A stretch of 64,000 bases of DNA from positions 417,871 through 481,870 of the forward strand of contig NZ_FNJA01000004.1 in the NCBI RefSeq assembly GCF_900104385.1. Reading direction: 5' to 3'. A program made the translations under genes and the position numbers. Positions 1-8,041 of the stretch are shown piece by piece. Origin of the DNA: Rhodoferax sp. OV413 (GTDB lineage Bacteria > Pseudomonadota > Gammaproteobacteria > Burkholderiales > Burkholderiaceae_C). Under the pieces are notes generated by a model, which searched no databases, was not told where the DNA came from, and saw nothing but the letters and a program-made list of their open reading frames with translations. The stretch's first letter is position 1, and each line of letters starts with the position of its first letter.

Positions 1-48
1 AACACAAGCAATAACGTTACGCAAATGCCTACCGCTGAAGGCGAACGC

Positions 49-561
49 ATGGTATTGAATGAAGCGGCACTGGGTGCTGCGCGCCGCAGCCTGGACCAGG
101 GCGCCGTGACGCCCAGCTCCGGCCCCTGGCGCGAAGACATCATCAAGCTGTTGAACGACTCGCTGGCCACCGAACTGGTTTGCGTGCTGCGCTACAAGCG
201 CCATTACTACACCGCCGATGGCGTGCACTCCGTCGGTATCGCCGATGAGTTTCTGGTGCATGCCAACGAAGAGTCGGCCCATGCCGACCGGCTGGCCCAG
301 CGCATTGTGCAGTTGGGTGGCGAACCGGATTTTTCTCCCGACACGCTGACCCAGCGCAGCCATGCGGCTTACGACGATTCGAAAGATCTGAAAGAAATGA
401 TCAAGGCCAACCTGGTGGCGGAACGTGTCGCCATCGAAGCCTACAGCCAGATGATCGTGCTGATCGGCGACAAGGATTCGACCACCCGCCGTTTACTGGA
501 AGACATCTTGAGCGACGAGCAAGAACATGCTGACGAGCTCAAGGATTGGCTGGCTGCCTGA
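49..561 (+). CDS. Ferritin-like / bacterioferritin-type protein
   Basis: Probable iron-storage or iron-detoxifying four-helix-bundle protein in the cytoplasm. The di-iron pattern is visible: Glu in ATELVCVLRYK (helix A), E-E-S-A-H in HANEESAHADRL (helix B), Glu in LVAERVAIEAY (helix C) and D-E-Q-E-H in SDEQEHADEL (helix D). At about 170 residues it has the usual family size. No Met is seen at the position that binds haem in classical bacterioferritin, so it may be haem-free. I chose ATG 49 because GAAGG lies 6 nt upstream of it; ATG 25, in frame, has no recognisable ribosome site but cannot be excluded because the window begins just upstream. The following BON and CsbD genes suggest a general-stress setting. 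The family is secure; the exact subclass is not. Confidence 0.85.
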   Translation: MVLNEAALGAARRSLDQGAVTPSSGPWREDIIKLLNDSLATELVCVLRYKRHYYTADGVHSVGIADEFLVHANEESAHADRLAQRIVQLGGEPDFSPDTLTQRSHAAYDDSKDLKEMIKANLVAERVAIEAYSQMIVLIGDKDSTTRRLLEDILSDEQEHADELKDWLAA

Positions 562-579
562 CCTCGCGTTTCGCCCATG

Positions 580-620
580 GATGGTGGGGCCTATCACCAT
601 CTATTGATTCCCTTTTTTCT
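580..620 (+). terminator. Possible Rho-independent terminator after the ferritin-like gene
   Basis: A 7-bp inverted repeat (GATGGTG / CACCATC) with an 8-nt loop is followed, about 11 nt later, by a run of six T. The T-run is further from the stem than usual, so this is only a probable terminator. Confidence 0.35.
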
Positions 621-638
621 TACCAACTGGAGCTAAAA

Positions 639-959
639 ATGAAACTGACTATCCGTAACACCCTCGCCGCTACCGTAACCGCTGTAGCACTGCTGACCAT
701 CACCGGCTGTGCCGTGACCCGTGGCCAGGAAACCGTAGGCGCCTACGTCGACGACACCGCCATCACCACCAGCGTGAAGGCCCGCTTCGTTGACAACAAG
801 GAAGTTGATGCATCGGCCATCAGCGTTGAAACCCTGAACGGTACCGTGATGTTGTCCGGTTTTGCCAAGAGCCTGCGCGAAAAGGGCACGGCTGAAAGCA
901 TCACCCGCAACGTCAAGGGCGTGAAGGCCGTGAAGAACGAAATCGCCATCCGTCCTTAA
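639..959 (+). CDS. BON-domain lipoprotein
   Basis: A 106-residue envelope protein. Residues 1-25 form a signal with a lipobox (LTITGC), predicting a lipid-anchored Cys. The rest is one BON domain: an AITTSVKARF helix, then VETLNGTVMLSGFAKS and a VKAVKNEIAI strand, the pattern of OsmY/DolP-type proteins that bind phospholipid membranes. It probably supports outer-membrane integrity under stress. The start at 639 is chosen over in-frame upstream codons because CTGGAGC lies just upstream and because it begins the signal peptide. The CsbD gene follows 42 nt downstream in the same direction, so the two may be co-transcribed. Confidence 0.85.
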   Translation: MKLTIRNTLAATVTAVALLTITGCAVTRGQETVGAYVDDTAITTSVKARFVDNKEVDASAISVETLNGTVMLSGFAKSLREKGTAESITRNVKGVKAVKNEIAIRP

Positions 960-1001
960 ACCGGACACCTGATTTTTCAACCGCAAGTAAAGGAGATTTG
1001 C

Positions 1002-1220
1002 ATGAACTGGGACACTATCAAAGGCAACTGGAAACAAGCCACAGGTAAAGTCAAAGAGCAGTGGGGCAAGCTGACCGATGACGACCTCGACGTCATCGCC
1101 GGCAAGCGCGACCAGCTCGCAGGCAAGATCCAGGAGCGCTACGGTATTGCCAAAGACGAAGCTGAAAAACAGCTGTCCGACTGGGAAAAGAATTCCAAAT
1201 CAGACACCTGGTTTAAATAA
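1002..1220 (+). CDS. CsbD-like general stress protein
   Basis: A 72-residue hydrophilic, highly charged protein beginning MNWDTIKGNWKQATGKVKE, the standard CsbD opening. Its internal pattern (KIQERYGIAKDEAEKQLSDW) also matches the family (YjbJ in E. coli). The molecular function is unknown; relatives are induced by osmotic and stationary-phase stress. A strong AAAGGAG ribosome site precedes the ATG. It lies downstream of a BON lipoprotein, a common stress-gene pairing in Burkholderiales, and ends before a strong hairpin. Confidence 0.9.
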   Translation: MNWDTIKGNWKQATGKVKEQWGKLTDDDLDVIAGKRDQLAGKIQERYGIAKDEAEKQLSDWEKNSKSDTWFK

Positions 1221-1240
1221 GCCCGCTTCGCCTAGCTAAG

Positions 1241-1276
1241 AATGCCCCGCCCGTCGCAAGATGGGCGGGGCATTTC
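1241..1276. terminator. Bidirectional hairpin terminator
   Basis: A 12-bp GC-rich perfect stem (ATGCCCCGCCCG / mirrored GGGCGGGGCAT) with a short loop separates two convergent genes, csbD on plus and the ABC ATPase on minus. The ATPase stop codon overlaps its right edge, so the hairpin probably serves both transcripts. Confidence 0.75.
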
Positions 1277-2219
1277 AACGTGCGATGCGCGCAGCCTGGC
1301 GGATTGCATCCAGACTCACCCGGCCCTGCGGTGCGCCTTGGGCATCGACCACCTGTGCGTCGCCCGTGCCCGCATCCAGCATGGCCGACAGCGCATCGCG
1401 CAGCGGCGTTGCGGCCAGCAGCTGGGGGGCGTCCACGGCCGCCAGTCCGTCTTGGGTGTAGGCGCCCACCGTCAACAACGATAGACGCTTCAACGAGCGG
1501 TCGCCGCCAACAAAAGCCTGCACAAAGGCATCGGCGGGTTGCGCCAGGATGCGTTCGGGCGTGTCGTACTGCACTACCTTGCCGGCGCGCAAGATGGCAA
1601 TGCGCGTACCCATGCGTATGGCTTCATCGATGTCGTGGGTCACAAACACAATGGTCTTGCCCAGCTCGCGCAAGATGCGCAAGAACTCGTCTTGTAGGCT
1701 CGCGCGGGTGATCGGATCGATGGCACCAAACGGCTCGTCCATCAGCATCACCGGCGGGTCAGCCGCCAGTGCGCGGGCCACGCCAACGCGCTGCTTCTGC
1801 CCACCCGACAACTCGCGCGGATAGCGATTACGGTACTGGCCGGGTTCCATGTGCACCAAGGCCAGCAGTTCGTCTACCCGCTTGGCAATCCGCGCCGCAT
1901 CCCATCCCAGCATCCTGGGCACTGTGGCCACGTTCTCGCCAATGGTCATGTGCGGGAACAGGCCGACTTGCTGGATCACATAGCCGATAGAGCGGCGCAG
2001 CTCCACCGCGTCGATCTGCATCACGTCGCGGCCACCGACTTCGATGCGGCCGCTGTCGGGCTCGACCATGCGGTTGATCATGCGCATGGTGGTGGTCTTG
2101 CCGCAGCCCGAAGGGCCGATCAGCACACAGATCTCACCGGTCTGCACGGTCAGGGACAAGCGGTCTACCGCATACTGGCCGCTGCTGAATTGCTTGGTAA
2201 GGCCTTCAAGTGTGATCAT
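1275..2219 (-). CDS. Betaine-type ABC transporter ATPase (OpuC/OsmV family)
   Basis: Cytoplasmic ATP-hydrolysing subunit of a quaternary-amine importer, 314 residues. Walker A (GPSGCGKTT), the signature (LSGGQKQRVGVARALA) and Walker B (VMLMDEPFGAID) are intact, followed by the switch His (VFVTHD). The last ~70 residues resemble a CBS-type regulatory region, as in OpuCA and OsmV. The start is ATG 2217-2219, which overlaps the upstream permease stop (ATGA) and implies translational coupling. It is the last gene of a five-gene operon (binding protein, lyase, permease, permease, ATPase) and ends in a hairpin. The family is certain; the substrate is inferred from the lyase in the same operon. Confidence 0.93.
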   Translation of the reverse strand: MITLEGLTKQFSSGQYAVDRLSLTVQTGEICVLIGPSGCGKTTTMRMINRMVEPDSGRIEVGGRDVMQIDAVELRRSIGYVIQQVGLFPHMTIGENVATVPRMLGWDAARIAKRVDELLALVHMEPGQYRNRYPRELSGGQKQRVGVARALAADPPVMLMDEPFGAIDPITRASLQDEFLRILRELGKTIVFVTHDIDEAIRMGTRIAILRAGKVVQYDTPERILAQPADAFVQAFVGGDRSLKRLSLLTVGAYTQDGLAAVDAPQLLAATPLRDALSAMLDAGTGDAQVVDAQGAPQGRVSLDAIRQAARIAR

Positions 2220-2860
2220 GGTGCGCGAAGCCCTTGGGGAGTCATGCGGCGCTGCAAGGCGCCAAAAAGAAAGTCGCTGGCCAGCGCCAGCAAGGCTACC
2301 GGCACGGCACCCACCAGCAGCTGCGGCACCGCCATCATGGCAACGCCGGCGGTAATGAAGTCGCCCAGCCCGCCGCCGCCGATGAAAGCCGCCAGCACCG
2401 CGCCCGAGATCACCTGCACCGCGCCCGTGCGCAGGCCGGCAAAGATTACCGGCAGCGCCATCGGCAGCTCTACCTGCCACAGCAAGGCGGAGCGCGTCAT
2501 GCCCATGCCGATGGCGGCGTCCACCACATCCGCATCCACGCCGCGCATGGCGGTGATGGTGTGCGTGACGATGGGCGGCAAGGCGATCAGGGTCAGGGCA
2601 AACAAGGCCGGCGCAAAGCCGGTGCCCAGCAGCGGCATGACCAGCGCCAGCACCGCCAGCGACGGCAGGGTGCGCGCCACATTGGCGATGTTCACCACCG
2701 CCAGCGACCAGTTGCTGCGCCGCGCCACGGCAATCCCGGCGGGGATGCTGATGGCGGCCGCCAGAAACAGGGCCGAAGCCGACAGCGTGATATGCACCCA
2801 CAGCGCCCGGGAGAACTGGGCGGGGTGGGCAAGCAGGTAGTTCCAGGTATCGGCAAGCAT
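2216..2860 (-). CDS. Betaine-type ABC transporter permease (OpuCB/OsmW-like), distal
   Basis: Inner-membrane channel subunit, 214 residues, with about five hydrophobic segments. The EAA cytoplasmic loop is recognisable (DVVDAAIGMGMTRSALLWQV), the site contacting the ATPase, and is followed by the family-typical GAVLAAFIGGGGLGDFI. The ATG at 2858-2860 has AGGA 7 nt upstream; another ATG two codons earlier lies too close to that site. It pairs with the other permease in the operon to make a heterodimeric channel. Confidence 0.9.
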   Translation of the reverse strand: MLADTWNYLLAHPAQFSRALWVHITLSASALFLAAAISIPAGIAVARRSNWSLAVVNIANVARTLPSLAVLALVMPLLGTGFAPALFALTLIALPPIVTHTITAMRGVDADVVDAAIGMGMTRSALLWQVELPMALPVIFAGLRTGAVQVISGAVLAAFIGGGGLGDFITAGVAMMAVPQLLVGAVPVALLALASDFLFGALQRRMTPQGLRAP

Positions 2861-2876
2861 GGGCATTCCTAGGGCA

Positions 2877-3500
2877 TCAGGCCGCGTGGCCGGCTTTGAG
2901 GCGGCGCTCGACCCAGGCCAGCAGCAGGTCGACGGCCACCGCCAGCGCGCAGGCGGTGAGCGCACCGGCCCAAATCTTGGCCGGGTGGTCGCTGGCGATG
3001 CCGTTGAAGATCAGCGTGCCCAAGCCGCCGGCGTTGACATAGGCCGCCACCACGGTGACGCTGATCACCGTCACGGCCGATACGCGCAGACCGGCCACGA
3101 TCAGCGGCAAGGCCAGCGGCAGCTCGATCTGGCGCAGGATCTGGCGCGGGGCCATGCCCATGCCGCGTGCCGCGTCTATCACCTCGGCAGGCACTTCGCG
3201 GATGCCGGTGGCCACGCTGCGGATCAGAATCATCAGCGAAAACGCCACCATGGTAATGATGGCGTTGCTGCGGCCCAGCCCCACCAACGGAATCAAAAAG
3301 GCCAGAAAAGCCAGGGTGGGAATGGTGTACAGAAACCCCGACACCGTCATCACCACCCCATACAACCGGGCACGCCGGGCCGCCAGCACGCCGATGGCCA
3401 GCGACAAGGCAAAGGCGATCACCAGGGCGGTGAAAGAGATCGCAATATGCTCCCACAGGGCATACAGCACATCGGGCCAGTTACGCAGAAACCATTTCAT
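2877..3500 (-). CDS. Betaine-type ABC transporter permease, proximal
   Basis: Inner-membrane permease of 207 residues, homologous to the next gene. It shows several hydrophobic helices, an EAA loop (EVIDAARGMGMAPRQILRQI) and the family-typical YVNAGGLGTLIFNGI. It starts 7 nt after the lyase stop and ends 16 nt before the second permease, so it is clearly operonic. Unlike EgtU-type transporters, the binding domain is not fused to the permease but encoded separately at the head of the operon. Confidence 0.9.
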   Translation of the reverse strand: MKWFLRNWPDVLYALWEHIAISFTALVIAFALSLAIGVLAARRARLYGVVMTVSGFLYTIPTLAFLAFLIPLVGLGRSNAIITMVAFSLMILIRSVATGIREVPAEVIDAARGMGMAPRQILRQIELPLALPLIVAGLRVSAVTVISVTVVAAYVNAGGLGTLIFNGIASDHPAKIWAGALTACALAVAVDLLLAWVERRLKAGHAA

Positions 3501-3507
3501 GGCAATG

Positions 3508-5031
3508 TCACGCGGCCTTGGCTAGGGATAAGTTGAATAGGTTGAAATGGCCCGCGGCCACCGCCTCATAAACGCTGTCGATGTCCGGACCCAATGGCCG
3601 GTCTTCGTCCAGCACCGGCACGATGGCCCGCAGCCGGGTATAGGCCGCCAATGCGCCCTCGCCCATCTCGGCCGTGGCTGTGCCGCGCAGGTCTACCGCC
3701 TGGGCTGCGACGAGCAGCTCGATGGCGATCAGGTAGTGCACGCGCTGCAGCAGCTCGCCCAGCTTATCCACCACGGTCCAGGCCATGCAGGCATGGTCTT
3801 CCAGGCCCTCGGAGATGGGGATGAAGTCCAGCGAAGCCGGGTTGGCGCGCAGGCGGATCTCGGACCACAGCGCGGTCAGCGTCTTCTGCACCGCGGCAAA
3901 GCCGGAATGCGCAGGGCCATGCCGGGTCAGCTGCAATGGCAGATCGGTCAGCGCGGGCGACATGAAGCGCAGGCAGCGCGCCACCGCCATGCTCGAGGTC
4001 TGCGCCAGCGCCAGCGCGCAGGCATCGACCGCCAGCGCCAGGGCCGGCAAATGGAAGTTGCCGTTGGACAGCATCAGGCCCTCGTCGGCCAGCACCAGCG
4101 GGCTGTCGGCCGCACTGTTCAATTCGACTTCGACCTGGGCCCGGGCCGACTGCACCATGCCCAGCGCCGCACCATGCACCTGGGCCACGACCCGCATCGA
4201 CACCGGGTCCTGCACCCGGCGGGCCGCCCCCGGCAGCCACAGCGCGCTGCCCTGCAGCAGACTGCGCAACTGGCTCGCCACCTCGATCTGGCCTGTGGCT
4301 GGCCGGGCCGCCACGGCCGTGGCGTGCAGCGGTGACAGATTGGCCCGAAAGCCTTCAAAACCCAGCGCAATCGCCGCCAGCCAGCTGTGCAGCGCCGCAC
4401 TCACATCGTGCAGCACCAGGGCTGCCCGCGCCGTGGTGGCGGCATTCGCGCTGATTAACGCCAGGCCGTCCTTGGCGCCCAGTACCGCCGGCTGCAGGCC
4501 GGCGCGTTGCAAGGCTATCGTGCCCGGCAGCACATCGCCCTGACATTCGGCCTGGCCCTCGCCGAACAAGGGCAAGGCCAGGTGCGACAGCTGGGGTAGA
4601 TCGGCCACGCTGATGGACCCCATACGGGGCACCTGCGGATGGACCTGGTGGTTGAGCAAGTCGATACAGGCGTCCAGCACCGCTGGCGATATGCCCGAGC
4701 CACCCCGCGCCAGGCCGGCAATCCGGGCGAACTGCATGGCGCGCACGGTGGCAGTATCCCAGACCGGCCCCACGCCGACCGCCCGGGCCCGCACGGCACG
4801 GCGCTGGTAGGCTTCTAGATCACCATCGGCCAGCACCGCGCCGGTGTTCGCGCCCAGGGCCGAGTTCAGGCCGTAGACCGGCTGGCCCGATGCGGCCAGG
4901 CGCTCGACCACCTGGCGCGCGGCCACCACCCGGGCCCGCGCGCCCGCGGCCAGTGCCACCGGCTCGCGTCCGCGCGCGACCCGTACCAGGTCATCGATGC
5001 CCAGCCACTGTTCGCCAACCTCGCATGCCAT
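3508..5031 (-). CDS. HAL/PAL-family lyase without the MIO triad (candidate ergothionase)
   Basis: A 507-residue homologue of histidine/aromatic amino acid ammonia-lyases. Family landmarks are present: YGLNSALG (residues 53-60), QDPVSMR (274-280), NGNFH (323-327) and EGLEDHACM (408-416). At the site where HAL has GSVGASGDLAP, this protein reads GSISVADLPQ (138-147): the Ala-Ser-Gly that cyclises to the MIO electrophile is absent and one residue is missing. The Tyr of QDxYS is Val. It therefore cannot use standard MIO chemistry. Known MIO-less members include ergothionase, which eliminates trimethylamine from ergothioneine. The gene lies between a betaine-type binding protein (7 nt upstream) and its permeases (7 nt downstream), so lyase and importer probably share a substrate. 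Ergothionase is my preferred reading; another betaine lyase or a pseudoenzyme is possible. Confidence 0.6.
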   Translation of the reverse strand: MACEVGEQWLGIDDLVRVARGREPVALAAGARARVVAARQVVERLAASGQPVYGLNSALGANTGAVLADGDLEAYQRRAVRARAVGVGPVWDTATVRAMQFARIAGLARGGSGISPAVLDACIDLLNHQVHPQVPRMGSISVADLPQLSHLALPLFGEGQAECQGDVLPGTIALQRAGLQPAVLGAKDGLALISANAATTARAALVLHDVSAALHSWLAAIALGFEGFRANLSPLHATAVAARPATGQIEVASQLRSLLQGSALWLPGAARRVQDPVSMRVVAQVHGAALGMVQSARAQVEVELNSAADSPLVLADEGLMLSNGNFHLPALALAVDACALALAQTSSMAVARCLRFMSPALTDLPLQLTRHGPAHSGFAAVQKTLTALWSEIRLRANPASLDFIPISEGLEDHACMAWTVVDKLGELLQRVHYLIAIELLVAAQAVDLRGTATAEMGEGALAAYTRLRAIVPVLDEDRPLGPDIDSVYEAVAAGHFNLFNLSLAKAA

Positions 5032-5038
5032 GGCCGAC

Positions 5039-5920
5039 TTACTTGACCAGGCCCTTGGCCTTCAGGAAGTCGTGGGCCACGTCCTTGGGTTCGAGCTTTT
5101 CGCCGTCGACCTGGTAGTTCATCTGGGCCATGCTGGTTTCGTCCAGCAGCGCGCTCACGCGGTTCAGCACTTCGCCTACCTTGGGGTTGGCGTCCAGCGC
5201 TTCGCGGCGGATCACCGGCACCACGTAATACGGCGGCCACAGGCTCTTGTCGTCGCGCAGGCGCTTGAGCTTCATGGCGCTGATCAGGCCGTCGGTGGCA
5301 TAGCCGTTGACGACCTGGATCTGGTCGTTCTTCAGCGCCTGGTAGCGCAGGCCGATGGCCATTTGCAGGTCTTCGCCGAACACCATGTCGTACTTGGCTT
5401 TCAGGCCAGGCAGGCCGTCCTTGCGGTCACGGAACTCGGGGCCGGCGCCGATCTTCAGCTCCTTGGCCACCTTGGTCAGGTCGGACAGGGTTTCCAGCTT
5501 GTACTTCTGCGCGGTCTCAGGCCGCACCACCATCACATAGCCGTTGTTCAGGTTCGACTGATTGAGCAGCACAAAGCCCATCTTGGCGTAAGCGTCCTTG
5601 ACCTTGTCGTACACCGCCTTGGGGTCGGTCATGGGCTCGGCCTTCAACACCGCCAGCAGCATGGTGCCGGTGTACTCGGGGTAGAAGTCGATCTGCTTCT
5701 CCTCCATGGCTTTTTGCGCGATCAGCGTGCCGCCCAGGTTGAGCTTCTTCTCAGTCTTGATGCCCGCGGCCTCCAAGGCCTGGGCGTAGATTTCCGCCAG
5801 CACAAACTGTTCGGTGAAGTTCTTCGAGCCCACGCGCAGCGCCTGCTGGGCCTGGGACGCGAGCGGCAGCACGGCGGCCAGCGCCCATGCAGAGACAGCC
5901 AAAAGTTTCTTCAATCGCAT
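5039..5920 (-). CDS. Betaine-type ABC transporter substrate-binding protein (OpuAC family)
   Basis: Periplasmic binding protein, 293 residues, with a Sec signal ending near AQA at residue ~24. The mature protein opens with LRVGSKNFTEQFVLAEIYAQ, the hallmark of OpuCC/OsmF/ProX-like proteins, and contains PEYTGT and the second-lobe VVNGYATDGLI. It is the first gene of the operon and so probably the most expressed. The family binds quaternary amines through an aromatic cage; I cannot assign the ligand from sequence. A perfect 12-bp palindrome lies ~93 bp upstream of the ATG. Confidence 0.92.
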   Translation of the reverse strand: MRLKKLLAVSAWALAAVLPLASQAQQALRVGSKNFTEQFVLAEIYAQALEAAGIKTEKKLNLGGTLIAQKAMEEKQIDFYPEYTGTMLLAVLKAEPMTDPKAVYDKVKDAYAKMGFVLLNQSNLNNGYVMVVRPETAQKYKLETLSDLTKVAKELKIGAGPEFRDRKDGLPGLKAKYDMVFGEDLQMAIGLRYQALKNDQIQVVNGYATDGLISAMKLKRLRDDKSLWPPYYVVPVIRREALDANPKVGEVLNRVSALLDETSMAQMNYQVDGEKLEPKDVAHDFLKAKGLVK

Positions 5921-6012
5921 GGTGAACTCCAGAAAAAAATGAGAACAGAAAAAACGCGAATCCTACCGACACATCCAGCCAATCTGGCCTCGTCTTAAGT
6001 TGAAAAATCAAC

Positions 6013-6024
6013 TTGTATATACAA
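6013..6024. promoter_or_regulatory. HutC/GntR-like operator upstream of the betaine operon
   Basis: TTGTATATACAA is a perfect 12-bp palindrome resembling sites bound by HutC-type GntR repressors, which respond to urocanate in histidine catabolism. It lies ~90 bp before the binding-protein start. A second palindrome, GTTGA-4 nt-TCAAC (5999-6012), abuts it. No GntR gene is present nearby, so the regulator is presumably elsewhere in the genome. Confidence 0.55.
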
Positions 6025-6100
6025 CATCATGATAAGCACGCAAGCAGAGTTCATGCCAAATTCAGCACCGCAGCGCCAAACACCGGGTCGCCGCGATGGC

Positions 6101-7114
6101 CTAGCGGAAGCGCAGGCGCTGGCCCAGGCCCAGGCGCTGGGCTTTTTCCAGCATGAAGGCGCCCAGTGCAATGTCGGACAGCGACAGCCCGCGGTGCCAG
6201 AACAGATTGGTCTCCTCGTCGCTTTCGCGGCCCGGCTTCAGCCCGGCGACGATCTGGCCGAGTTCTGCATGCAGAGTCTGCTCCGACAACTTGCCCGCGT
6301 CTACATGGGCGCGCAGCGCGCCCAGCGGCCCGGCCTTGGCCTGGCCCCAGTCGTCCATCACCATCTTGTCCATGATGTCGGTCAGCGACAGCTCGACCGC
6401 GCTCATGGTGCCGTAGGGAATCACACAAGCGCCCGGCTTGATCCACTCGGTCTTCAGCAGGGGCTCGGGCTTTTCCAGGCGCGAGGCCTCGACCACGATG
6501 TCGGCGCCGCGCACGCAGGATTCCCAGTCGGTGGTGACGGTGATCTTCTTGCCCAGGTCTTTTTCCAGCTTGGCAGCAAACGCGTTGCGGCTCTCAGGCC
6601 GGCGCGAATGCACGCGGATCTCGTCGAAGTCGTAGATCGAATCCAGCAGCCGCACATTCCAGTACGAGGTGCCACGCGCGCCGATGTGGCCCAGGATCTT
6701 CGAGTTCTTGCGCGCCAGGTGCTTGGCGCCCAGGGCGGTGATGGCGCCGGTGCGCATATCGGTCAGGTCCGAGGCATCGATGATGGCGATAGGCGAGCCG
6801 TTCTTGGGGTCGAACAAATTCAGCACCGCCAGCTCGGACGGCAGGCCGATCTCGTAGTTGCGGTAGAAGTCGCCCACCACCTTCACCCCGGCAAGGCCCA
6901 TGGGGCGGATGTAGCCGCGCAACACATTGAAGTGGCCGGGGTAATCCTTCTCGGGCACCAGATGCATGCGCGGCTCGATGGTGGTTTGCTGGTTGCCCTG
7001 GGCATGCAAGGCCTGCTCCACGGCGGCCAGGATTTCCGCATCTGTCAGGGCCAGGGCCTGCACGTCGGGATGGTTCAGATAGGTCAGGTAAATTTCGGCG
7101 GTGCTATCGGACAT
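6101..7114 (-). CDS. Ornithine cyclodeaminase / mu-crystallin family protein
   Basis: A 337-residue NAD(P)-dependent enzyme with the family layout: N-terminal substrate half (EPRMHLVPEKDYPGHFNVLRG), then a Rossmann domain with ILGHIGARGTSYWNVRLL, then DDWGQAK near the C-terminus. Members deaminate ornithine to proline or reduce ketimines, so the reaction here is open. The start at 7114 (MSDSTAEIYL) was preferred to a codon 20 residues earlier, whose added sequence looks non-conserved. The gene is separated from the betaine operon by 180 bp and has its own related operator upstream, suggesting joint regulation. Confidence 0.8.
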   Translation of the reverse strand: MSDSTAEIYLTYLNHPDVQALALTDAEILAAVEQALHAQGNQQTTIEPRMHLVPEKDYPGHFNVLRGYIRPMGLAGVKVVGDFYRNYEIGLPSELAVLNLFDPKNGSPIAIIDASDLTDMRTGAITALGAKHLARKNSKILGHIGARGTSYWNVRLLDSIYDFDEIRVHSRRPESRNAFAAKLEKDLGKKITVTTDWESCVRGADIVVEASRLEKPEPLLKTEWIKPGACVIPYGTMSAVELSLTDIMDKMVMDDWGQAKAGPLGALRAHVDAGKLSEQTLHAELGQIVAGLKPGRESDEETNLFWHRGLSLSDIALGAFMLEKAQRLGLGQRLRFR

Positions 7115-7181
7115 GGGGAGGGGCTTTCCAGATCGGGCGGTGGGTGCTGGGCCGTGCACGGACGGGCCGCGCAAATCATAG

Positions 7182-7193
7182 CTGTATAGACAA
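7182..7193. promoter_or_regulatory. Second HutC/GntR-like site upstream of the cyclodeaminase gene
   Basis: CTGTATAGACAA matches the TTGTATATACAA site at 6013 in 10 of 12 positions and lies ~68 bp upstream of the cyclodeaminase start. The pairing of similar sites before both units suggests one regulator for both. Confidence 0.4.
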
Positions 7194-7270
7194 CCAGAAT
7201 CAACGCCGCTGGCCCGGCGTAGGGCCGCCCCCTAAAATCCCGGCTCTTCCACCTGCCTTACTGAGCCCCC

Positions 7271-8041
7271 ATGCAACTTGCTACCTGGAACGTCAACTCC
7301 CTCACCGTGCGCCTGCCCCAAGTCCTGGACTGGCTGGCCGCCAACCCGGTCGATGTGCTGGTGCTGCAGGAAACCAAGATGACCGACGACAAATTTCCGC
7401 ACGCGGCCTTTGCCGCCGCCGGTTACCAGGCGCAGTGGTTCGGCCAGAAGACCTATAACGGCGTGGCCTTGCTCAGCAAGACCGAAGCCACCGAGGTGGT
7501 GAAGAACATCCCCGGCTTCAGCGACGAGCTGGCCCGGGTGATCACCGGCACGGTGAACGGCGTGCGCGTGATCGGCGCCTACTTCCCCAACGGCCAGGCG
7601 CCGGGCACCGAGAAGTTTGAGTACAAGATGTACTGGCTGAAAGCCCTGCGCGACTGGATCAAGACCGAGCTGCTGACCTACCCGCAACTGGTGCTGATGG
7701 GCGACTACAACATCACCTTCGACGACCTGGACGTATGGGACCCGGTGGGCCTGAAGGACACCATCCACTGCACCGACGAAGAGCGCTACCACCTGCAAGC
7801 CCTGGTGGCGCTGGGCCTGACCGACACGCACCGCATGTTCCCCCAGCCGGACAAATGCTATTCGTGGTGGGACTACCGCGACTTCGGCTTCCGCCGCAAC
7901 CGCGGCATGCGCATCGACCACATCCTGGTCAGCCCGGCCTTGAAGCCGCTGGTGACGGCCTGCGTGATCGACACGCTGCCGCGCAAGAACGAGCGGCCCA
8001 GCGACCATGCGCCGGTCGTCATCACCCTCGGATCACTATAG
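7271..8041 (+). CDS. xthA: Exodeoxyribonuclease III
   Basis: Base-excision repair nuclease (AP endonuclease and 3'-5' exonuclease), 256 residues, the normal length. Motifs of the endonuclease/exonuclease/phosphatase fold are intact: TWNVNSL at the start, LQETKM with the metal-binding Glu, GDYNI (catalytic Asp/Asn), RIDHILVS and a terminal PSDHAPV carrying the catalytic His. It is transcribed away from the cyclodeaminase gene. The stop codon abuts a copy of the interspersed repeat. Confidence 0.95.
   Translation: MQLATWNVNSLTVRLPQVLDWLAANPVDVLVLQETKMTDDKFPHAAFAAAGYQAQWFGQKTYNGVALLSKTEATEVVKNIPGFSDELARVITGTVNGVRVIGAYFPNGQAPGTEKFEYKMYWLKALRDWIKTELLTYPQLVLMGDYNITFDDLDVWDPVGLKDTIHCTDEERYHLQALVALGLTDTHRMFPQPDKCYSWWDYRDFGFRRNRGMRIDHILVSPALKPLVTACVIDTLPRKNERPSDHAPVVITLGSL

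Noticed and set aside
1275..2801. A 508-residue ATPase with an N-terminal extension.
   Set aside because: The extra 194 residues are out-of-frame permease sequence; ATG 2219 overlaps the permease stop and begins the ATPase domain.
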